Below, in pieces: positions 57,814 through 64,000 of a DNA stretch of 64,000 bases. The DNA is taken from positions 558,001-622,000 of the forward strand of contig NZ_CP053697.2 in NCBI RefSeq assembly GCF_013200955.2. The letters run 5' to 3'. Position numbers and translations under genes: made by a program. The stretch comes from Pseudomonas campi (GTDB taxonomy: Bacteria > Pseudomonadota > Gammaproteobacteria > Pseudomonadales > Pseudomonadaceae). Positions within the stretch are counted from its first letter, which is position 1; every line of letters begins with the position of its first letter. The notes below the pieces were generated by a model. The model was not told the DNA's origin and did no database searches. It saw only the letters and a program-made list of their open reading frames with translations.

Positions 57814-58989
57814 TTATTTGTCGGCCTGCTTAGCTGATTCCGCCAAATGATCCCACCAGGCCAACAATGCGCTTCTAACAATGTATTGGAAGGTATGGAG
57901 TGTGATAGGGGCATCCTCTGGTATCCATTGGGCGCCAAGCGTTTGAGATGCAAGAGCAGTTATCGCTCTTTCAGCAGGAGCACCAGACTCTCGGCGATCT
58001 GGATGGGTGCACATTGGGGCTGGAAAAGGAACTCCCGCATGCAGCGCACGGGATCGTAACTCATAAACCTTCTTCAAGATCTTCTTCAACGAAGGCCAAT
58101 TCCACTCGATTCTTTGATAGCCATGATCAGGCCTTACAGCTGGCTCTGGAGGATAGAACTCCTCACAGAAAAGAAGGAATTTTTTTGTCGCACTAAAAAG
58201 ATTCTTGAGCTGATCAGCTACTCCGTCAAGAAGTTCATCTCCTCCGGAGTTATGAACAATTTCCGCCAGCGTAGGTTGTAACTCCTCCAAATTATCGGCA
58301 GGCGTGCCCCTCAATGTGACGTGAGCGCTCGCTGCAATTTCTAGCGCAGATACCATCAGCAGCCAGGCAAGGTGTGGCTCTGATTCAGCTATCCACAATG
58401 CGTCCTGATAGGAACGAGCTGCACGCACTAGTTCTTTATATAGATAAGGATCTAAATGCGGAATGGTCTGCAAGCGGGCTCTGATGTCGTTCAATGATAC
58501 TTGCGGAGGGGCGGGAATGATGGCTTGGTTATGTCGATAGGCGAGTGTGGGAGCGTGCTTAGTCCAAGGTGAGACGAACCGGCCATATGGATCTCTATCA
58601 TCAAAGCGCCGGATTTCATCACCACACTTAAGTCTAATTCCAAGCGCGAGCGAGGTTAGAGCGGCCAGCTCCTCAGAAAACCAGGCGCCATGATACCCAT
58701 CGTCAACAGTTTTAAGTGGGAGATTGTGGTTAGAGATTATCGTGTGGGGCTCGTAGAAAAAAACCCTCAGTATGATTGCGATTGCAGCCCTATTTTCACG
58801 ATTAAAAGGCACTGCATTTAGTAGGGCATAGGGGCCTAGTTCGTCATCAAGCTCACCCACTACCCACGCATCGGAATACATCGGGTATTCGGCACCCCCA
58901 TAGTAAACCTGGTTGGGGTCATCAGTCCCCGCTAAGAACGCAATCCAATTAGACTGGGAAATAAGCCGGCGCGGTAATTCGGGCAGCAT
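57814..58989 (-). CDS. ApeA-like HEPN protein, third gene of a DUF3800-SMEK unit
   Basis: A 391-aa protein with an unrecognised N-terminal domain of about 190 residues. The helical C-terminal domain has WLLMVSALEIAASAHVT near residue 205 and YELRSRALHAG (R312, H317), an R-x4-H motif as in ApeA-type HEPN ribonucleases. It starts 23 bp after the SMEK gene on the same strand. Role inferred: RNase effector of a small defence unit. Confidence 0.65.
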   Translation of the reverse strand: MLPELPRRLISQSNWIAFLAGTDDPNQVYYGGAEYPMYSDAWVVGELDDELGPYALLNAVPFNRENRAAIAIILRVFFYEPHTIISNHNLPLKTVDDGYHGAWFSEELAALTSLALGIRLKCGDEIRRFDDRDPYGRFVSPWTKHAPTLAYRHNQAIIPAPPQVSLNDIRARLQTIPHLDPYLYKELVRAARSYQDALWIAESEPHLAWLLMVSALEIAASAHVTLRGTPADNLEELQPTLAEIVHNSGGDELLDGVADQLKNLFSATKKFLLFCEEFYPPEPAVRPDHGYQRIEWNWPSLKKILKKVYELRSRALHAGVPFPAPMCTHPDRRESGAPAERAITALASQTLGAQWIPEDAPITLHTFQYIVRSALLAWWDHLAESAKQADK

Positions 58990-59012
58990 TTTAGATCCTG
59001 TGATTATCTGAA

Positions 59013-59954
59013 CTAGTTTACTTTCGGGAGCGGTTGATAGCCAAATGGAGCTATTATCGAGTTGAAGTGAGCGTTTATTGCATTGCGTTGCGCATCAAAT
59101 GCTTCTTCTGCTTGAGATGTGTGGAAGTTGCATTTGTTGTTGGCTAAGTCGATTTCTCCGCTTCTGACATGGGCCTGGAACAGTCGGCGCAGTAAGCGAA
59201 GTTGATCATAGGTGGTGTTAAGTTGCTCAGCTATTTTTTTGTCTTCGTAGGCGAACCTGGGCTTTGTGGCGAGCGTTCCGGAAATTTTGCCTGTGTTGAT
59301 TAGCTCAATAAGTCCTGAGATTGAGCTCCCGAAATTAGCATAGCTATCCTCTTGACCCCATGGGTCTTGTAAGGCAGGGCGATCCAGTAGGTTTCGAAGA
59401 TTTAGAAGGGCGTCTTTGTCTGGTGTGTCTAGTATCGATAAAGCGCCAGTGTTGTGCGTGATTTCACTATCCATAATATCCAAAATGGCTTGGATGTCAG
59501 GCGTAGATTTTTTCTCTATATCTTTGATTAGGGATACGTTATCCATTATGTCTGCTTTTGTATCAAACGAGACGCCGTTTGGAATGGACAGATTTTTGTA
59601 ATTTCCGGTTCGCGTGCCAATGATAACGATCTTAAGGGTTTTGTAGGTTGTTCCCAGTCCGTGCTTAGTAAACTTATTTAACGTGCTTTGGACTTTGGTT
59701 GAGTTGCGCTGTGTTGTGACTTGAACTGCCAGCTTCAATGCTGAGTCGGCTAGGTCGATAGAGGGTGTATTTAGTTGCTTTTGATTGAGGTTTGCAAGGT
59801 TGTACCCGTATACCTCATTAAGAAGCCTTTGGTAGAAGTCCTCTGCGACAATATTGAGGTCAAAGAAATGAAGCTTCCCTAACAGCTCAGCCTGGGTGCT
59901 GATATTGGCTAGATGCGCCACTATGCGTTTGAGCGCGTGTTCACGAGCTAACAT
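59013..59954 (-). CDS. SMEK-domain protein
   Basis: The 313-aa protein starts with about 90 residues matching the SMEK domain: LHFFDLNIVAEDFYQRLLNE then a YGYNLANLNQKQLNTPSIDL stretch and LAVQVTTQRNSTKVQ. The D...QVT pattern is reminiscent of a restriction-endonuclease-like core, though this is unproven. The rest is helical and unrecognised. AGGA precedes the ATG. It lies between a DUF3800-like gene (112 bp upstream) and a HEPN gene (23 bp downstream), all on the minus strand. Confidence 0.65.
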   Translation of the reverse strand: MLAREHALKRIVAHLANISTQAELLGKLHFFDLNIVAEDFYQRLLNEVYGYNLANLNQKQLNTPSIDLADSALKLAVQVTTQRNSTKVQSTLNKFTKHGLGTTYKTLKIVIIGTRTGNYKNLSIPNGVSFDTKADIMDNVSLIKDIEKKSTPDIQAILDIMDSEITHNTGALSILDTPDKDALLNLRNLLDRPALQDPWGQEDSYANFGSSISGLIELINTGKISGTLATKPRFAYEDKKIAEQLNTTYDQLRLLRRLFQAHVRSGEIDLANNKCNFHTSQAEEAFDAQRNAINAHFNSIIAPFGYQPLPKVN

Positions 59955-60066
59955 GAAAAATCCTGGTTGTAAGTTGTCTGTTTTTATTCTGACTGAGTGT
60001 CTGGTGGCTTAGATGAGCCAGGCCCTCAGGTTGTCAGCAGCTTCCTGCTGGGCTTGCACTGTCATT

Positions 60067-60936
60067 TCAAGTCGGCTTGTCTTTGTTTCTGCGATACACA
60101 ACGTCGCTAGGCTGCCAAGCTAAGGGGTCATCACCATCGTATGTATGCATTACTAAATCTTCTAGAGGATGGCCCGCTATTGCCTGTATAGAGTTTAGCT
60201 TCGTGATGTTGCGTTCGATATAGTTCTTTTTGATATAGAAATGTGTGCAATTGGCGAGAATATCAGCAGCGAATGTAATTGCCGAGTCTTCGCAAATTAT
60301 GCTCACATCTAGCTTTTTAAATCTTGGGGTGTTGCTCTCGGGTGACAATGAAGATGTATGTGTGGATTTGATGATTTTTTTGGTTTCTCGGTTAAACGAG
60401 GTGATGTCTTTATTTATAGGTTTTCTGTGTAGAAAGTCCAGGTAAGGAGATAGCTCTCTTTTGAAGGTCTTGATGGTTCCGCTATCAAGTTGATCAGAGA
60501 TTACTATTAATTCTATCTCTTGATCTCGAAATTTATGCAGGCAAGCAAAAGCCTTGATCATTACGTTTATAAAGAGTTTTGCGTGTAATAGCTCTCTTTC
60601 ATTATTATTGCCGCCGCGATTTTCTAAAAATTCTGACTCGTAGAGGCCATGCGTGAATATCGCATCATAAAGCCAGGGAATCCCGCACATTTTAAAAATA
60701 TTGAATATCTTATCCCGGCTGGCCTGCTGAGCTTCCGTAGGGATGTCGGTTATATGGCGTTTTTCTGGGAGGTTATGATCTCCCGCTGATGATTCGAATA
60801 GCTTTTTAACCCTTGCATAGGTATAGCCAGGTATCATGAGTCCTGTCATAACTCCAAGTTCGCCATCGCTTTGCTCAGGGTTTCTCGAATAGCCCTTGGC
60901 GCCTGATTCATCAATTATTAGGTAATGCTTTTCCAT
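60067..60936 (-). CDS. DUF3800-like protein (RNase H-like fold predicted)
   Basis: A 289-aa protein that opens YLIIDESGAKGYSR, the DESG signature of DUF3800 proteins, and has the later DSAITFAADILANCTHFY motif (about 220-240) matching the family's second conserved acidic box. The fold is thought to be RNase H-like, so an RNA- or DNA-cleaving role is possible. AAGGA precedes the ATG. It is the first gene of the minus-strand unit with SMEK and HEPN genes. Base composition is visibly AT-richer than the core. Confidence 0.65.
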   Translation of the reverse strand: MEKHYLIIDESGAKGYSRNPEQSDGELGVMTGLMIPGYTYARVKKLFESSAGDHNLPEKRHITDIPTEAQQASRDKIFNIFKMCGIPWLYDAIFTHGLYESEFLENRGGNNNERELLHAKLFINVMIKAFACLHKFRDQEIELIVISDQLDSGTIKTFKRELSPYLDFLHRKPINKDITSFNRETKKIIKSTHTSSLSPESNTPRFKKLDVSIICEDSAITFAADILANCTHFYIKKNYIERNITKLNSIQAIAGHPLEDLVMHTYDGDDPLAWQPSDVVYRRNKDKPT

Positions 60937-61277
60937 AACTAATCCTTGTTATCTAGTTATTCTCTTGTGTCATCAGAGTGTAGAGCGAGGCACCCAGGAG
61001 CAGAGGCATAACTAACGCTAGTGTAATCTCATGTCCAGCAGCTTCTCATGACCATAGCCTTTTATGACTAGTAAATATTGGCGAAGTGCAGAAAAGAGGT
61101 CTGCTTCTGGCCGGTTGCTGCCTACCACTGGGGGCTTTCTTCCACCCAGGAGCTTTCCTCCATTTCCTCCAAGGCGTAAATATGAGTCCATGCTGGCTCT
61201 AGGACGCGCGATCCAGTCTGGCCGGCAAGCTCAGCGCTAGAATCCAAGGCAGCCTCTTCAGCGGCTTCGGTACTTCA
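60937..61277. other. Intergenic gap of 340 bp between divergent genes
   Basis: No convincing gene is seen here. It must hold the promoters of the minus-strand DUF3800 unit and the plus-strand gene at 61278, but no clear -35/-10 pair or hairpin stands out. Confidence 0.6.
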
Positions 61278-62153
61278 ATGATGGCGAACACCACTGCAAC
61301 ACCATCAAAACGTGAGTGGCACGGTAGCCACCACTCGTGGAGCTATAGTCCGCAGGCGTTTCGGTGGCTGGGAGAGAGAATCGCTGGGCTGAACATCCTG
61401 CCACTAGCAGGCGATATGCGGGCGTGGATGCAGCAGCGGGGACAGCTAGCCCTAATGCCAGCACCGAGATCCCCTTCGTGGGGTGGTTTCACGAATCCCT
61501 ACACCACCAGCGGTGTGACGTTGCAACTGCTCATGGCGCGGGCCATTAACGCCGCTCATGAGTACGCAACTACCGACACGCTAGGCCACAACGAAGTAGA
61601 TGCAGAGGTGGAGCGAGTCCGCCTCTACAACGAAGTGCTCATGTACTCGGCACGGCTCTGTGAGGTCGCAATCAAGCAGCTCCTGTACTGCACCCAGATT
61701 CCAGAGCCCCGGTACGGACGAATGGCCTTGGGGGCTCTATTAGAGTCCCCGTGCCCAGACTGCAAGCGTCATGATGGTAAGAAGCCCCACTCGGTATCGC
61801 TCGTTGGCACGCTGGCACACCCATTCCATTTGTGCCTTGAGTTTGAGCATTGCGCTATGGATCACATGGCCTTGGTGAACCGGCTGAGGAATTCAGAAGC
61901 AGCCCACTCGGGAATTCAACCGCTCAATATCAGGTCGGTTGAGGAGTCCAAATTGCAGCTCATGCAAGACAGTCAAGAAGTGCTGGAGGGCTTCCTGCAT
62001 ATGCTGTCCCACCTAGAAGACCTTGAGCGCGAAATGCTGCTAGACCTGACCGAAAAAGGTGAGGCCATAAATGCTCTCAAGAGGAACGGCCTGCCTGCCG
62101 AAGACTGCAACTTCAACCTGGTTCCTGGTGAGAAACTCGTCTTCGCCCCTTAG
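61278..62153 (+). CDS. Putative HEPN-like protein
   Basis: A 291-aa protein with a helical core, SARLCEVAIKQLLYCTQ near residue 124, a CPDCKRHDGKK stretch near residue 159 and VNRLRNSEAAHSG (R204, H210), which resembles the HEPN R-x(4-6)-H motif. A coiled-coil-like tail follows. The family is not recognised, and a HEPN assignment rests on the motif and helix pattern alone. Confidence 0.5.
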   Translation: MMANTTATPSKREWHGSHHSWSYSPQAFRWLGERIAGLNILPLAGDMRAWMQQRGQLALMPAPRSPSWGGFTNPYTTSGVTLQLLMARAINAAHEYATTDTLGHNEVDAEVERVRLYNEVLMYSARLCEVAIKQLLYCTQIPEPRYGRMALGALLESPCPDCKRHDGKKPHSVSLVGTLAHPFHLCLEFEHCAMDHMALVNRLRNSEAAHSGIQPLNIRSVEESKLQLMQDSQEVLEGFLHMLSHLEDLEREMLLDLTEKGEAINALKRNGLPAEDCNFNLVPGEKLVFAP

Positions 62154-62308
62154 ATGCCATGTGGCCGAGAGCTGAGTCGCTCCAGAACGCCTAGACGCAG
62201 ATCGGCCAGTAGTGAGCGGCCCGCATGGCTAGAAGGGACGGCGTTGGCGTTGAGTACCGTTGGCACAACAATCGAGCCGTTCGGCTGAAAAGCTGCGTGC
62301 ACAGTTAC

Positions 62309-62998
62309 TCAAACTGACTTCGACTCGATCCACCGAGTGACAGCCTCCCTGACGTCGCAAACTGCCTCTGGGAACGACAAAGATGAATTGGGTGGGGCAC
62401 TCCTCTCAATTGCATGCCGAGCATTGAGTCCTACCGCCGCTGGGCTATTTGCGTGGCGGCTAATCCTATCCAACCTGGCCTTCAGTTCCCATTTGGCTAA
62501 GGATGCCCTGTCGCTTTGCAGCAGCTCAATGAGCTTGAAGAGCCCGCCCCAGTCGCCGTCCTCAAGAGAGGCAAGAATCTCCAAAGCGTGCTTAACGACA
62601 GGCTGATCGAGTACATGCCTTGGCCAACGCACTGGCAGAATCCTATTGCCAGAGGTGTCATAGACGTCGAGATGGCACGAACTGCTGATCTGCAACCCAG
62701 CCATCATCTTGGCAAAGACATACTGGGATGGAGGCATCCCTGCTTTCTCCCCGATTACCGTACCAATATTAAATTTCAGCCCAGGAGCTGCCAATGATGC
62801 TGCTGCGCTAGCTGCTTGAACGATCCCTTCCGCATGATCGTGCGCGTCACCAGCTTCTTTACAGTTCTTGAGCTCAGCCGGATCGACCTCCAGAGTATCG
62901 CCCGCCAGACAAAGCCGAGACTCAACCTGCTCCAGAAAATGCTCCAGGCCTGTCCGACTCCCCACCCAGTTAACGGTCACCCGCCAGCGTGTGTTCAC
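62309..62998 (-). CDS. Uncharacterised protein sharing the AN-G-ARH motif with the gene at 48724
   Basis: The 229-aa protein has an N-terminal alpha/beta region and a C-terminal helical part with LEDGDWGGLFKLIELLQSD then RHANSPAAVGLNARHA (H182-A196). The order matches that in the 48724-49479 gene, so both likely carry the same domain of unknown function. It converges with the gene at 62153 and lies after the terminator of the 63075 gene. Confidence 0.5.
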   Translation of the reverse strand: MNTRWRVTVNWVGSRTGLEHFLEQVESRLCLAGDTLEVDPAELKNCKEAGDAHDHAEGIVQAASAAASLAAPGLKFNIGTVIGEKAGMPPSQYVFAKMMAGLQISSSCHLDVYDTSGNRILPVRWPRHVLDQPVVKHALEILASLEDGDWGGLFKLIELLQSDRASLAKWELKARLDRISRHANSPAAVGLNARHAIERSAPPNSSLSFPEAVCDVREAVTRWIESKSV

Positions 62999-63054
62999 GT
63001 AGTTCCGCCTCGTCCCGGTCAGATTGTGTTGATGTCTAGCGAAGCCCTCTTGCT

Positions 63055-63075
63055 AAAAAAGCGCCTGGGGCGCTT
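63055..63075 (-). terminator. Intrinsic terminator of the minus-strand gene at 63075-63857
   Basis: Read on the minus strand, AAGCGCC and GGCGCTT (63069-63075 with 63059-63065) close on a 3-base loop and are followed by a T-tract (63055-63060 on the plus strand is all A). It touches the stop codon at 63075. Confidence 0.88.
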
Positions 63076-63857
63076 CAGGGACGCTCCTCAATATCTCGCT
63101 CCAAAGCAGTATCGAACCACCTGGGCGTCGTTTCACCAGCGTTCCCATAGATGCTGTCTGGCAGGGACTGCCAGAACTCGACAATGGAACTGGAAAATTC
63201 ATCCAGCTGCTCATTGGAAACAGCAAGATGGGTGTGATCTAGCCAAATTGCATCGGTGGGATCGGCTCCGGGGAAGAGGGTTCGCAGGTATTCGGGATGC
63301 TTTTCTTTAAGCTTTTCCAGAGATTTTCCGTCTCCGTGCTTGTAAACATTCACGACATAGCGGCACACACTCAGCTTTTTGAGATAGGTGGAGTCCTTCT
63401 TCGCTAAACCAAGGCCGTCCAGGAACTCTTCGATGTCCTCAAAACTGGCTGACCAGATTTTGTTAGTGACATGTTGGCCGATATGCCAATGCCGTATCTC
63501 CTTCAACAACCAGCCACGGAGCTGCTTGTCCCAGGCGTGGAACATTCCTGCGACAAGACTGAGACGGGTTTGGTCTCGCAGCTCGGTCAGTAGCTGGTGG
63601 TACTCAATGCCCACATGGTAGGCGTCCTCTTCGAAGCCCCCTGGATCGTGCCGGTCAGGGTCAAAGCGGTGCGCGTGGTCTTCTAGCCAGCGCGTCCCGG
63701 CCTCGTCCGCTTCCTGCTCCATGTTCTCAAATTGGGAGAGCAGCTTCATTTTTCCCTGCTCGATGTAGAACCGGTGCTGCTCAATCAGCGACTGACGAAA
63801 TGGCTCCCACATCTGAAAGTATGCGTACATGATTTTGTTCTCTTCGGGCTCGTTCAT
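63075..63857 (-). CDS. Uncharacterised helical protein, possibly HEPN-related
   Basis: A 260-aa protein, mostly helical, with FHAWDKQLRGWLLKEIRHWH near residue 105 and CRYVVNVYKHGDGKSLEKLK near residue 165. The second segment resembles the end of HEPN-like domains with a KHG motif. The ATG at 63857 follows GAGGAG; a GTG at 63863 is in frame. It starts 9 bp after the stop of the partial gene upstream, so the two are probably co-transcribed. Confidence 0.55.
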   Translation of the reverse strand: MNEPEENKIMYAYFQMWEPFRQSLIEQHRFYIEQGKMKLLSQFENMEQEADEAGTRWLEDHAHRFDPDRHDPGGFEEDAYHVGIEYHQLLTELRDQTRLSLVAGMFHAWDKQLRGWLLKEIRHWHIGQHVTNKIWSASFEDIEEFLDGLGLAKKDSTYLKKLSVCRYVVNVYKHGDGKSLEKLKEKHPEYLRTLFPGADPTDAIWLDHTHLAVSNEQLDEFSSSIVEFWQSLPDSIYGNAGETTPRWFDTALERDIEERP

Positions 63858-63866
63858 AACCACTCC

Positions 63867-64000
63867 TCAGTAGCGTCGAAAGAAGCCGTGGATTTCTGGG
63901 CGCTCCATCAGAGCCAACTCCAGCACCGCCATTGACTGATTGAGAAGCTCATCGTCTCGTTCGGATCCCTCGACGAGATCTATATGGCCAGTGCCTCCGT
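63867..64000 (-). CDS. Partial CDS, 3' end only
   Basis: The last 43 codons of a minus-strand gene reach the window edge, ending LELALMERPEIHGFFRRY then TGA at 63867-63869. The 5' part lies outside. Its stop is 9 bp before the next start, with GAGGAG between, which indicates an operon. No family can be named from this fragment. Confidence 0.6.
   Translation of the reverse strand, partial: GGTGHIDLVEGSERDDELLNQSMAVLELALMERPEIHGFFRRY

Noticed and set aside
39710..64000. CRISPR array or cas genes in the island
   Set aside because: No regularly spaced repeats and no cas-like proteins were seen.

Overview
This window comes from a Pseudomonas-type gammaproteobacterium. The core half shows GC-rich codon use, a 5S rRNA end followed by birA-coaX-SPOR gene-tRNA-tuf, the gene order rplQ-uvrA-MFS-ssb, and ribosomal and RNA polymerase proteins that read like Pseudomonas orthologues. 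It does not look like P. aeruginosa itself: from memory, katA and bfrA lie between rplQ and uvrA there and are absent here, and RpsE has a longer N-terminus.

Region 1 (1-39,806) is conserved chromosome. After the 3' end of a 5S rRNA come birA, coaX and a SPOR-domain gene, then tRNA-Tyr, tRNA-Gly, tRNA-Thr and the first tuf gene. tRNA-Trp, secE, nusG, rplK, rplA, rplJ, rplL, rpoB and rpoC follow. Next are the str cluster (rpsL, rpsG, fusA, second tuf) and the S10, spc and alpha clusters (rpsJ to rplQ), which include secY and rpoA. The small genes rpmD and rpmJ are present. uvrA is divergent from a YajR-like MFS gene, which is followed by ssb. The transcription signals are unusually readable: sigma70-like promoters with exact 17-bp spacers, most lying beside or inside intrinsic terminators, plus an L10 leader and an rplL-rpoB attenuator.

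Region 2 (about 39,810-64,000, still open at the right edge) is a genomic island inserted just after the ssb terminator. It begins with a tightly overlapping operon of three different tyrosine recombinases, a small TnpC-like coiled-coil protein and a 77-aa protein. This layout recalls RIT elements and the Tn554 family.

The cargo has patchy base composition and many uncharacterised genes typical of defence islands. They include a HEPN gene with a DUF4209 gene; a CoiA-like protein, a two-HKD phospholipase-D-like protein and an ApeA-like HEPN protein in a row; and a short SRAP-like gene with a zinc-motif protein. A LexA-box-controlled umuDC pair follows, in which the UmuD catalytic lysine position is arginine. 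Then comes a three-gene minus-strand unit, DUF3800-like, SMEK-domain and ApeA-like HEPN, and several further HEPN-like or unknown genes.

The best candidates for an undescribed system are the DUF3800-SMEK-HEPN unit and the CoiA-PLD-HEPN row. The general enrichment in R-x4-H HEPN proteins suggests RNA-targeting anti-phage functions. All defence roles here are inferences from domain content and context.
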